From BJGO01 sp964640655 (GTDB lineage Bacteria > Bacteroidota > Bacteroidia > Chitinophagales > UBA10324): a stretch of DNA of 64,000 nucleotides. Below the pieces are notes generated by a model. It had not been told where the DNA came from, did not search any database, and was given only the letters and a program-made list of their open reading frames with translations. The position numbers were made by a program, and so were the translations under genes. Below, in pieces: positions 16,749 through 24,779 of this stretch. The stretch is from assembly GCA_964640655.1 (NCBI GenBank), contig CAZXFT010000009.1, forward strand, positions 55,067 to 119,066, read 5' to 3'. Positions within the stretch are counted from its first letter, which is position 1; each line of letters opens with the position of its first letter.

Positions 16749-17912
16749 ATGCATATTTTCAGAACAACTCTTTTCCATTACTTCTACCTAAGCATTGGTA
16801 TACTTGCTTTAATTGTTGTCGGACTAATACCATGCGCTGCACAAATGGAAGCAGTCAACTGGTACTTTGGAAACAACTGCGCCATTAGTTTTTTAAATGG
16901 TAATCCTGTAACCTTAACCAACAGCGCTATGAAAGTAAGTGAAGGCTGCTCTTCAATTTCTGACTCAAGAGGTAATCTTCTATTTTATACTGACGGTGTA
17001 ACAGTTTGGAATAAACAAAATAAAATGATGCGCAATGGTAAAGGTCTAAAAGGCCACGACTCATCTACCCAATCAGCAATCATAATTCCCAAACCCGGTT
17101 ATGCTCATCTATACTACATCTTCACATCCGATGCCGGTGCTTATGACACACCACCTAATGTTGGTATCCATTATTCCACGGTTGACATTCGCCGCGATAG
17201 TACCCGCGGAGAATTGATTGAAAAGAACATAAAACTTTTACCTTCAGCTGCAGAGAAATTAACTGCAGTAAAACATGCTAATGGTAATGATATTTGGGTT
17301 CTTGCTCATGGATGGAACACTAACAACTTCTACGCATGGTTGGTAACTAAAAATGGTGTCAGTGCTCCTGTAATGAGTTCGACGGGAAGCATTCACTATG
17401 GCGGTAAATCTCGAGATGCCAATAGTATAGGTCAAATGAAATTGTCTCCTGATGGAAAGCATGTAGCGTTAACCATGTTCGACTCCAAGTTTTTTGAAGT
17501 ATTCGACTTCAACAATAGCACCGGTGAGGTGAGCAACGCTCGAATGGTTTATACTCCCGAAGAAGAAGTGGCTTACGGATTAGAGTTTTCGCCTAACGGC
17601 CAGTACCTTTATGTAGGAGTTTATTGGAAAAAACAAATCATTCAGTATGAAGTGAATCATCCCAGTGGAGCACAGATCATGACATCAGGTACGTTAATAG
17701 GTAATACCCACGATAATAAATTAGGCTCCTTCCAACTGGCACCCGATGGAAAGATATACATCACCAAGAACAGTTCTTTTTTAAGTGTCATCAATTATCC
17801 CAACAAAGCAGGAACTTCATGCATTTATGTTGACAATGGTTTTCTGGTTAAAATCGGGGAACTGCAATTAGGGCTACCAGGATTTGTTCAAAGCTATTTC
17901 TATAAACCATAA
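16749..17912 (+). CDS. Secreted propeller-like protein without a recognisable sorting domain
   Basis: A 387-residue paralogue of the propeller part of the preceding protein. Signal peptide with hydrophobic core (YLSIGILALIVVGLIPCAAQ), then the same landmarks in the same order: NWYFGNNCAISF, GNLLFYTDGVTVWN, STQSAIIIPKPG, VKHANGNDIWVLAHGWNTNN, MKLSPDGKHVAL, FSPNGQYLYVGVYW, LAPDGKIYITKNS. It ends at GLPGFVQSYFYKP, where the relative goes on into PKD and type B sorting domains. It thus has no visible C-terminal export signal and may stay in the periplasm or depend on another route. The two genes are only 30 bp apart. Its stop lies 4 bp before the DinB-like start. Confidence 0.8.
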   Translation: MHIFRTTLFHYFYLSIGILALIVVGLIPCAAQMEAVNWYFGNNCAISFLNGNPVTLTNSAMKVSEGCSSISDSRGNLLFYTDGVTVWNKQNKMMRNGKGLKGHDSSTQSAIIIPKPGYAHLYYIFTSDAGAYDTPPNVGIHYSTVDIRRDSTRGELIEKNIKLLPSAAEKLTAVKHANGNDIWVLAHGWNTNNFYAWLVTKNGVSAPVMSSTGSIHYGGKSRDANSIGQMKLSPDGKHVALTMFDSKFFEVFDFNNSTGEVSNARMVYTPEEEVAYGLEFSPNGQYLYVGVYWKKQIIQYEVNHPSGAQIMTSGTLIGNTHDNKLGSFQLAPDGKIYITKNSSFLSVINYPNKAGTSCIYVDNGFLVKIGELQLGLPGFVQSYFYKP

Positions 17913-17916
17913 TAAG

Positions 17917-18480
17917 ATGAAAAACTTACCACGACCACCCAAAGGAACATACCCAGAATATTATGATCAATATTTTAAACTTGTAGGTTCCGATTTGTTG
18001 ATAGATGAGTTGAACCAAAATCATTTTGAAACACAAAGCATCATCCATTCATTCGATAACAAATATGGTGACTATAAATACGCAGAGGGCAAGTGGAGCA
18101 TCAAACAAGTGCTTATGCATATATCAGACACAGAGCGAGTGTTGCAATATAGAATGATGTGTATAGCTCGTGGCGAAACAATATCCCTTCCCGGCTTTGA
18201 TGAAAATGCCTATGCCGAGAAAAGTTTTTGTGAGGATAGAAGTCTTGATGAAATAATTGAAGAACTCAGCACTGTGCGCCACGCTACCATCACACTAATT
18301 GGTGGTTTACATAAAAGTGTATGGATGAATGAAGGAATGGCCAACAATAAAAAGGTAAATGTTGCAGCAATAGCATATATGATTTGCGGACACGAAATAC
18401 ATCATCGCAATATAATCACTGAGCGATATGTGAGCGCGTTACTTGCCGAACTAAAGGCTACGAAGGAACGACCGATTTAA
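17917..18480 (+). CDS. DinB-family metal-binding protein
   Basis: A 187-residue four-helix-bundle protein of the DinB/YfiT-like superfamily. It shows the triad of His ligands: KWSIKQVLMHISDTERV (helix 2) and GHEIHHRNIITERYV (last helix), with the W-S-I-K-x-V-L-x-H pattern usual for the family, and GFDENAYAEKS in between. Relatives include bacillithiol- or mycothiol-dependent transferases, but the substrate here cannot be told. I chose ATG 17917; the longer frame from 17884 overlaps the end of the propeller gene. The 3' end overlaps the convergent metallophosphoesterase by 23 bp. Confidence 0.85.
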   Translation: MKNLPRPPKGTYPEYYDQYFKLVGSDLLIDELNQNHFETQSIIHSFDNKYGDYKYAEGKWSIKQVLMHISDTERVLQYRMMCIARGETISLPGFDENAYAEKSFCEDRSLDEIIEELSTVRHATITLIGGLHKSVWMNEGMANNKKVNVAAIAYMICGHEIHHRNIITERYVSALLAELKATKERPI

Positions 18481-19720
18481 GTTCTATCAGACTAATTTCA
18501 GGCAGAATACCCACACGACCCGGATATCCCAAAAAACCGAATCCTCGATTCACATAAAGGTATTGCTCTCCTTTCTGATATAGGCCTGCCCACTGTTTAT
18601 ACACATATTGTGATGGGCTCCACTTGAAGCCAGGTATTTCTACACCAAATTGAAAGCCGTGAGTATGGCCTGCCAACATCAGATGTATATCTTTGAAAAA
18701 AGGCAAAACCTCACCTTCCCAATGCGAAGGATCGTGCGACATCAAAATCTTAACATCAGCATCCTGAACACCGCTGTATGCTACATCTAACTTACCATAC
18801 TTAGGAAAGCGTGCTTTGCTGCTCCAATTTTCAACACCTATAATGGCGAGTTTGTGGCCATCTAATTCAATAATCTTATGTGTATTACGAAGTAACTTCC
18901 ATCCCATTTCTTGCTGCACACCTTCAAGCAGGCGCATGTTTTCATTCTTCTGTTCCAGATTTTCCCACTGATAATAGTCACCATAGTCGTGGTTACCAAG
19001 CACAGAATACACACCATGTTTTGCTTTAAGTTGAGCAAAAATTTCTTTGTAAGGTACCACCTCACTGGCAACATTATTTACCAAATCTCCTGTGAAGAGA
19101 ATAACATCGGGTTCTAGATCATTGATGCGCTTTACGGCATCGAGAACAGGCTCTGTTCGAGTGAAACTACCACTGTGTATGTCACTGATCTGAACAATGC
19201 GAAACTTATGAAAAGGACGTGGCAATAGCTTTACACCTACCGTAACCTTGTGAAGTTTGTAGCGGTAAGCATTGCGAATCATTCCATACAACAAGTTAAA
19301 CCCTAAAAATCCCGACACCGCCACACCGGAATACATCAGAAACTTAAAGCGAGAAATACCTTTGCCTGAAGAACCTGTTACAGAAGGATTATCCGTTACC
19401 AAAGCTACAAGCCAGCGCAACAGTCGCTGCAAATCATCTATAAGTAAGAAAGGAATGAGAACAACTTTAAGAATGTAGAAGAAAACAATGATGGAAACAA
19501 AATAAATACGAAACCAGCCCGGCCAGGCTGCAGTATCACCAACCATACTTCCAGCCATTAATGCAAATGCAATGACAGGAACAGACCAATACATAATTAC
19601 CACAAATCGGCGCAGGAACTCGCTGCTGTTATCGCTTAGGAAACGAACGGCCTGCCAGGCATAAAGGTCTATGATGAGGATAAAAGCTGAGAAGAAAAGA
19701 AGCGGTAAATAGCGTTGCAT
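18458..19720 (-). CDS. Membrane-anchored metallophosphoesterase
   Basis: A 420-residue protein with several N-terminal membrane segments (about residues 1-160: YLPLLFFSAFILIIDLY, VVIMYWSVPVIAFALMAG, IYFVSIIVFFYILKVVL and FLMYSGVAVSGFLGFNL) and a C-terminal calcineurin-like phosphoesterase domain. Metal ligands are in ISDIHSG, FTGDLVNN, LGNHDYGD, LMSHDPSHW and LAGHTHGF. This is the layout of the YkuE/YaeI-like phosphodiesterases, some of which act on UDP-diacylglucosamine or phospholipids. Substrate unknown; the active site may face the cytoplasm or the periplasm. ATG 19720 preferred over the longer frame, which adds 11 residues from a non-ATG codon. Confidence 0.88.
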   Translation of the reverse strand: MQRYLPLLFFSAFILIIDLYAWQAVRFLSDNSSEFLRRFVVIMYWSVPVIAFALMAGSMVGDTAAWPGWFRIYFVSIIVFFYILKVVLIPFLLIDDLQRLLRWLVALVTDNPSVTGSSGKGISRFKFLMYSGVAVSGFLGFNLLYGMIRNAYRYKLHKVTVGVKLLPRPFHKFRIVQISDIHSGSFTRTEPVLDAVKRINDLEPDVILFTGDLVNNVASEVVPYKEIFAQLKAKHGVYSVLGNHDYGDYYQWENLEQKNENMRLLEGVQQEMGWKLLRNTHKIIELDGHKLAIIGVENWSSKARFPKYGKLDVAYSGVQDADVKILMSHDPSHWEGEVLPFFKDIHLMLAGHTHGFQFGVEIPGFKWSPSQYVYKQWAGLYQKGEQYLYVNRGFGFLGYPGRVGILPEISLIELKSVVPS

Positions 19721-19765
19721 TTGGTGAGGGTAAAAATAAACAGATACTAACACTCCATAAGGAGA

Positions 19766-19873
19766 ATGGTTGAAATGACGAAAAAGGTGATAGGATATTT
19801 TAGGTTAAAACTAATCGGAGCGCTCTTTATCTGGTCCGTTTTTTACATCATAATGAAGGAGTTTGAGCTATAG
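19766..19873 (+). CDS. Possible 35-residue single-span membrane peptide
   Basis: A short frame lies between the start of the metallophosphoesterase and the transaldolase terminator. It reads MVEMTKKVIGYFRLKLIGAL and continues through a hydrophobic stretch (FIWSVFYIIM) to KEFEL and stop. The composition is that of a small membrane protein with a basic N-terminus and one span, and AAGGAGA lies 2 bp before the ATG, though Bacteroidota rarely use such sites. No promoter box was found and no family is known to me. The stretch of 228 bp between genes otherwise holds only the transaldolase terminator. It could easily be chance. Confidence 0.3.
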   Translation: MVEMTKKVIGYFRLKLIGALFIWSVFYIIMKEFEL

Positions 19874-19882
19874 AATCAATGT

Positions 19883-19916
19883 AAAAAAAAACTCCCCCGC
19901 CTTTTAAGCGAGGGAG
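19883..19916 (-). terminator. Intrinsic terminator of the transaldolase gene
   Basis: Stem CTCCC-C-CGC / GCG-A-GGGAG with loop CTTTTAA and one mismatch; on the minus strand it is followed by a nine-T run. It lies 33 bp after the stop at 19949. Confidence 0.9.
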
Positions 19917-19948
19917 AAAAAATTAACTATGGCTACTAGTAATTTTTA

Positions 19949-20605
19949 TCAGGCGTTTGCCTTCTTATGGTCGGCTAAAAATTTCTCCAAGCCTATATCA
20001 GTTAAAGGGTGTTTCAATAATCCCATAATAGCATCAAGAGGTGCGGTAACCACATTGGCACCTACCTCAGCACAACGCACGATATGCAGTGAATTGCGAA
20101 TACTGGCAGCAAGCACCTGTGTTTGAATACCGTGTATGGCATAGATCTGTGCTATCTGTGCTATAAGTGTTATACCGTCCCAACTTTGGTCATCTATTCG
20201 TCCAATAAATGGAGAAACATAGGTTGCACCTGCTTTTCCTGCTAATATGGCTTGTCCAGCCGAGAAAACCAATGTACAGTTCGTACGTATTCCCTGATTA
20301 CTTAAATAGCGCAATGCCTTCACACCGTCCTTAATCATTGGTACTTTAACTACAATATTCGGGTGCAGTGAAGCTAGCTCTTTACCTTCTGCAATCATAT
20401 TCTTGTAGTCGGTCGCAATAACTTCGGCACTTACATCACCTTTCACCAACTCACAAATCTTGATGTAATGATCAAATACGGCTTGTTGTCCTTTGATTCC
20501 CTCCTTCGCCATTAGTGAAGGATTAGTGGTAACACCGTCTAATATGCCCAAATCTTTGGCTTCCTTAATGTCGGCTAACTTGGCTGTATCAATGAAGAAT
20601 TTCAT
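19949..20605 (-). CDS. Transaldolase / fructose-6-phosphate aldolase (FSA/TalC type)
   Basis: A 218-residue aldolase of the short transaldolase class, forming a Schiff base with a barrel lysine. Seen: MKFFIDTAKLADIKEA start, LDGVTTNPSLMAKEG, the Schiff-base Lys in IVVKVPMIKDG, FSAGQAILAGKAGATYVSPFIGRIDDQ, and the ending GANVVTAPLDAIMGLLKHPLTDIGLEKF. Length and motifs match TalC/FSA enzymes, usually serving the pentose phosphate pathway in Bacteroidota. Whether it is a true transaldolase or an FSA-like aldolase cannot be decided by eye. Its start is 15 bp after the 3' end of the SRP RNA gene on the same strand. Confidence 0.92.
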   Translation of the reverse strand: MKFFIDTAKLADIKEAKDLGILDGVTTNPSLMAKEGIKGQQAVFDHYIKICELVKGDVSAEVIATDYKNMIAEGKELASLHPNIVVKVPMIKDGVKALRYLSNQGIRTNCTLVFSAGQAILAGKAGATYVSPFIGRIDDQSWDGITLIAQIAQIYAIHGIQTQVLAASIRNSLHIVRCAEVGANVVTAPLDAIMGLLKHPLTDIGLEKFLADHKKANA

Positions 20606-20620
20606 AGTGGTATATAAAAA

Positions 20621-20718
20621 TGGGCAAGTTACTTACAGCGCACCGCTACAACCATTTACCCTTGCTTCCTTCCGAACCTGGGGGAGTTCACAGGAGCTGG
20701 TCGTATAAGACTTGCCCG
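20621..20718 (-). ncRNA. ffs: Bacterial small signal recognition particle RNA (4.5S-like)
   Basis: On the minus strand the region has terminal arms GGGCAAGT (20710-20717 side) and ACTTGCCC (20622-20629 side) that pair perfectly over 8 bp, enclosing a hairpin of about 80 nt. The tip has the universally conserved helix 8 sequence AGGTTCGGAAGGAAGCA with the GGAA tetraloop and the Ffh-binding internal loops. Size of about 97 nt fits the Alu-less 4.5S-type SRP RNA of this phylum. A TAnnTTTG box ends 4 bp upstream and a T-run follows the 3' arm. Together with Ffh it targets membrane proteins co-translationally. The ends are judged from the stem and may be off by a few bases. Confidence 0.93.
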
Positions 20719-20721
20719 CTG

Positions 20722-20729
20722 CAAATGTA
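20722..20729 (-). promoter_or_regulatory. -7 promoter box of the SRP RNA gene
   Basis: Minus-strand TACATTTG, exact TAnnTTTG, placed so that transcription would begin at the base of the RNA's terminal stem. It may also serve the transaldolase gene by read-through. Confidence 0.75.
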
Positions 20730-20953
20730 ATTGTAATGAATAGCCTTTTCATGAAATCTGTTAAAAAAATATTTCTACACATCATTCCATACAATTATAA
20801 TTTTCTAATTACCTGATACAGATAAAAGCTTTTATGCATTGAATATCAATATTTTAATAAACATTTGAACAGCAGAACAACATATATTCCACATTCTTTT
20901 TTCAACACATTTTTATTTTCTCAAAGGGACACAACATGGGATTAATACAATTC

Positions 20954-20961
20954 TATATTTG
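20954..20961 (+). promoter_or_regulatory. -7 promoter box of the M13 peptidase gene
   Basis: TATATTTG, an exact TAnnTTTG match, 18 bp before the ATG at 20980. It rules out the TTG at 20959 as start. The 224 bp upstream, back to the SRP RNA promoter, are A+T-rich and hold nothing else I can recognise. Confidence 0.6.
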
Positions 20962-20979
20962 GCGTCTATTTTTAAAAAA

Positions 20980-23019
20980 ATGAAAAAACTACTCCTCTCT
21001 TTCGCTCTTGGCAGCACATTGATTTTCTCGTGCACTCATAAGGATATTACACAACAGTATGCTTCCGACCCACTACCGCTAAATATGGACAGCAGTATTT
21101 CAGCGTCTGAAAATTTCTTCCTGTATGCCAACAATACCTGGTTTAAAAGCAACGCTATTCCTCCGTCAAAATCGTCGAATGGTATTTTCCAAATGGTGAA
21201 CGACAGTGTGAACAAGGCGGTACGTGAAATATGCGAGAAGTCTGCCTCCAATGCCTCTGCTTCCATAGGAAGCACCGAACAAAAGATTGGAGATTTCTAT
21301 GCTTCAGGGATGGATACAATAGCCATAGAACAAGCAGGGATAACCGATGTAAAAGAGATACTCGATGAAATCAATGCCATCAAAGACAAAACAACCCTTC
21401 TAAACAGTATAGCCCATTTAACAAAAATTGATGTTAGTCCCCTTTTCAGCATCTATGTGACAATGGACGATAAAATCAGTTCCAAATATGCTGTGTTCCT
21501 GATGCAAGGTGGATTAGGATTACCGGAGCGCGACTACTATCTTTTGAATGATGCTGACAATAAATCCATTCGAACTGCCTATGTAGAGCACAATAAAAAG
21601 ATGTTGATGCTTCTGGGTGTTGACGAAAAAACTGCTTCCAAACAGAGTGATGCCGTTTTGCAATTTGAAACCGGCTTGGCTAAAGTGAGCCGCACACTGG
21701 AGCAGCTTCGCGATGTGTATGCCAACTATAATAAGAGATCATTGAAAGAACTAAGTGAAATGACTTCGGCTATAGACTGGACAGCTTATACTACAGCAAT
21801 AGGAATTAAGAATATGGATACAGCCATAGTTGGTCAACCGGAGTTTTTCAAACATGTCAATGAAGTAATTAATAATACATCATTGGATGTATGGAAACCA
21901 TATCTCACCCTACAGTTTATAAACAGTTATGCCCCTTATTTGAATAATACTTTTGAAAAACAACACTTCAGTTTCTATGATCAGACATTAAGTGGTGTGA
22001 AAGAACAAAAGCCACGTTGGGAGAGAATTGTGGAGCAAACCAATCATTCTTTGGGTGAACTTATAGGACAGATTTATGTGAGAGACTATTTGCCCAAAGG
22101 CACAAAAGAAAAAATGATTGAGATAGGTAAGAACATTTCAGTCGTTTACAGGGAGCACATTCAAAAGTTAGATTGGATGAGTGACAGTACTAAGCAGAAG
22201 GCATTAACAAAACTTGAAAAAGTAAATATGAAATTAGGCTGGCCCGACAAGTGGCGCGATTACTCTGCATTGAATATTGACCGCAGTTCTTATGTTAGAA
22301 ACGTGTTGAGTGCCAACACTTTTGATGTAGAATTTATGATGTCGAAGTTTGGTAAACCTGTTGATCGAAGCGAATGGCATATGACACCTCAGACCTATAA
22401 TGCCTACTATAATCCTTCATCAAATGAGATTGTCATTCCCGGTTGTAACATCATAGTACCCGGCTTCAACGGTTTGCCTGATGATGCAGTGTTATATGCA
22501 ATTATTGGCGGTTCCACATTTGGCCATGAGATTACCCATGGGTTCGACGATCAGGGACGACTTTACGATGGTGATGGAAATCTCCGAAACTGGTGGAGTG
22601 TGGAGGACAGCATTAAATTCACTGAAAAATCGAAAATGCTGGTTGAGCAGTTCAATGATTATATTGTGAACGATAGTTTGCACGTGCGCGGTGAAGCAAC
22701 TCTTGGTGAAAACATAGCCGATCTTGGCGGTATCATAATGGGTTATGAAGCATTCAGAAAAACGAAACAATACACTGAAAATCAAATCATAAATGGTCTT
22801 ACTCCCGATCAAAGATTTTTTCAGGGCTATGCTCTAGCCTGGATGGTACAAATGACCCCTAAGAAAGCAGCTATGCGTATTATGACCGACGTACATGCAC
22901 CGCCAATGTACCGTGTGATAGGACCACTTTACAATATGGATACATTCTACAAAACTTACAACGTAACAGAAACTAGTCCATACTACCGCACACCGGAACA
23001 ACGCATTTCGATATGGTAA
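20980..23019 (+). CDS. M13 family zinc metallopeptidase (neprilysin/PepO-like lipoprotein)
   Basis: A 679-residue lipoprotein endopeptidase. Lipobox FSC with Cys about residue 18, then the long M13 N-terminal domain (SENFFLYANNTWF is typical of its start). The zinc site is HEITH at residues 516-520 (GHEITHGFDDQGR), the third ligand Glu 577 lies in GENIADLGGI, and the family ending NPCPYYRTPEQR-like is seen as SPYYRTPEQRISIW. It probably degrades small peptides in the periplasm or on the outer membrane. The next gene encodes a second, unrelated lipoprotein protease on the same strand, 104 bp downstream. Confidence 0.95.
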   Translation: MKKLLLSFALGSTLIFSCTHKDITQQYASDPLPLNMDSSISASENFFLYANNTWFKSNAIPPSKSSNGIFQMVNDSVNKAVREICEKSASNASASIGSTEQKIGDFYASGMDTIAIEQAGITDVKEILDEINAIKDKTTLLNSIAHLTKIDVSPLFSIYVTMDDKISSKYAVFLMQGGLGLPERDYYLLNDADNKSIRTAYVEHNKKMLMLLGVDEKTASKQSDAVLQFETGLAKVSRTLEQLRDVYANYNKRSLKELSEMTSAIDWTAYTTAIGIKNMDTAIVGQPEFFKHVNEVINNTSLDVWKPYLTLQFINSYAPYLNNTFEKQHFSFYDQTLSGVKEQKPRWERIVEQTNHSLGELIGQIYVRDYLPKGTKEKMIEIGKNISVVYREHIQKLDWMSDSTKQKALTKLEKVNMKLGWPDKWRDYSALNIDRSSYVRNVLSANTFDVEFMMSKFGKPVDRSEWHMTPQTYNAYYNPSSNEIVIPGCNIIVPGFNGLPDDAVLYAIIGGSTFGHEITHGFDDQGRLYDGDGNLRNWWSVEDSIKFTEKSKMLVEQFNDYIVNDSLHVRGEATLGENIADLGGIIMGYEAFRKTKQYTENQIINGLTPDQRFFQGYALAWMVQMTPKKAAMRIMTDVHAPPMYRVIGPLYNMDTFYKTYNVTETSPYYRTPEQRISIW

Positions 23020-23123
23020 GCTATCCGTTAATTACCAATACAGAAACTGTTGATTAATAAATATAATACTCATTGATTTAATAGTATTAAACTGTTAGTT
23101 TTCCTCGAATAAAAAAACTCACT

Positions 23124-24662
23124 ATGACATTAAAACTCACTGGTATCATTGCAACGATTATCATTCTGATTTCGTGCAACAAAATCAATCAACCTGAGCC
23201 TGATCAACAGCAACTTCCATTACTTGTTAAAAAAACGACAATAGTTGAGGTTCCTGAACAACCATTGTTGCCTAAAGATGAACTTGATGAAATAGTAATG
23301 AACACATTGGAAATTAAGAAGGATTTCCGTTGGCAATGGGTTGACATCAAAACCCTTTGCAGCGCTGCACAATACAACGAACAAATTATGGCTATAGGAT
23401 ATAAACCAAGCGGTTTTGGAGATATCTCCTCTTCTCTGCATAAAATAAATTTGAACAGTGCAATTTGGAAACAAACTCACGATGCATTAATTGATCTGAT
23501 TGTTAATGGTATAAATAAGAATCTTTCCGTTCCAATCAGTTGGAAAGATATCCTTGTGGAAGATGACAACAAGTTACCTATTCTGACTATAAAACTTTCA
23601 GACCCAACTGTGATTACTGAGTTATACAACCTGGAAAATGTGCGTTATATAGAACCTATGGGTTATTGGCCTGGCAGCAAGGAGCGATCCTCTTCAGGGT
23701 GTAGCTCATCAACAACCTCTCTAAACAGTGCAGATTGGACAAATATTACTCCCGGATGTCGTTTACCCTGGAACTTCAACAATACCAATATTCCTGCAGC
23801 CTGGAATATCGCACAAGGAGAAGGCATTACCATTGGTGTCATCGATGCTGGCATCAGTTCCTCTCAAAGTTTGCTTGGTTCATCCTTTAATAATGGTGAA
23901 TCTAATGTTAATCGTACTATTACTTCCGACTATACATACGGAAACAGTGCCTTTACTTCCTGCACACACGGCACCAGTATGAGTGGCCTTGCCGTTGGTC
24001 CCAGAAATAATACCAATGCCTCAACAGGCGTAGCCTATAAAAGCAATCTTCATTTCATACGTGCGTGTGCTGACGTGGTTCTTGATGAATCAGCAGAGCA
24101 AACAGGTTTGAAAAACGCATTGGTAAAAATGGGTGACCGAAGTAATGTTCGTATTGTAAGCATGTCTGTAGGAAGTCCTTTTTACAGCAGTGCTATATAC
24201 GATGGAGTAGTTTATGCCTATAACAAAGGAAAAATGTTAGTGGCTGCCGCAGGTACTTCATACAGCTGGCTGAGCTGGTGGGGTGTAGTTTATCCTGCAG
24301 CACATTCACAATGCATTGCCGTTACAGGTGTTAAAGAAAACAGTTCTACCTGTGCATCTTGCCACGATGGCAGTGAAGTTGACTTTACGGTGATTATGGA
24401 GCGCAGTACCAACTCTAACAGAAACAGTCTGTCTCTGCCATCGAGCGGTTCAACTCCAAAATACATTGGTGGTAGTTCTTGTGCTACAGCAATGTTTTCG
24501 GGTGTTGCTGCATTGATTTGGAGTGCTAAACCTTCTTTAACCAGAGAACAGATTTACACAGCCATTAGAAACACATCGCAGTACTACCCTTCCGTAAACT
24601 CGAGTCGTGGCTACGGTAACATTAACGCAGGTGCGGCGATTAATCTTGCTATAACATACTAA
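23124..24662 (+). CDS. S8 (subtilisin-family) serine peptidase, lipoprotein
   Basis: A 512-residue protease with a lipoprotein signal (IIILISC, Cys about 18), a propeptide-like region to about residue 215 and an S8 catalytic domain. The triad can be placed as Asp 241 (TIGVIDAGIS), His 282 (CTHGTSMSGLA) and Ser 452 (GGSSCATAMFSGVAALIW). The Ser motif is S-S-C-A-T-A rather than the usual G-T-S-M-A-x-P, an uncommon but catalytically complete variant. Cysteines at 193, 212, 280, 314, 397, 410, 413 and 453 suggest disulfides. The ending SRGYGNINAGAAINLA is that of a subtilase domain without a sorting domain. A terminator follows. Confidence 0.92.
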   Translation: MTLKLTGIIATIIILISCNKINQPEPDQQQLPLLVKKTTIVEVPEQPLLPKDELDEIVMNTLEIKKDFRWQWVDIKTLCSAAQYNEQIMAIGYKPSGFGDISSSLHKINLNSAIWKQTHDALIDLIVNGINKNLSVPISWKDILVEDDNKLPILTIKLSDPTVITELYNLENVRYIEPMGYWPGSKERSSSGCSSSTTSLNSADWTNITPGCRLPWNFNNTNIPAAWNIAQGEGITIGVIDAGISSSQSLLGSSFNNGESNVNRTITSDYTYGNSAFTSCTHGTSMSGLAVGPRNNTNASTGVAYKSNLHFIRACADVVLDESAEQTGLKNALVKMGDRSNVRIVSMSVGSPFYSSAIYDGVVYAYNKGKMLVAAAGTSYSWLSWWGVVYPAAHSQCIAVTGVKENSSTCASCHDGSEVDFTVIMERSTNSNRNSLSLPSSGSTPKYIGGSSCATAMFSGVAALIWSAKPSLTREQIYTAIRNTSQYYPSVNSSRGYGNINAGAAINLAITY

Positions 24663-24685
24663 TTTCAAATCAATAAGTCCCAATT

Positions 24686-24715
24686 AAAATCCCATCCTTC
24701 CGATGGGATTTTTTT
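24686..24715 (+). terminator. Intrinsic terminator after the S8 peptidase gene
   Basis: Perfect 11-bp stem AAAATCCCATC / GATGGGATTTT with loop CTTCC, followed by T's; 23 bp after the 24662 stop. Confidence 0.92.
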
Positions 24716-24779
24716 GTTTAACACAACAACAATTGAAATCATTAAAGTATCCTTTCCTTTGCAAAAATTTTAAATCTAT

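Noticed and set aside
20493..20708. Plus-strand frame across the transaldolase start and the SRP RNA
   Set aside because: It lies antisense to a good transaldolase N-terminus and to the SRP RNA; composition is that of antisense sequence.
20725..20816. Short frame of about 26 residues next to the SRP RNA promoter
   Set aside because: It overlaps the RNA promoter, has no start context of note, and its length and A/T-rich codons are expected by chance.
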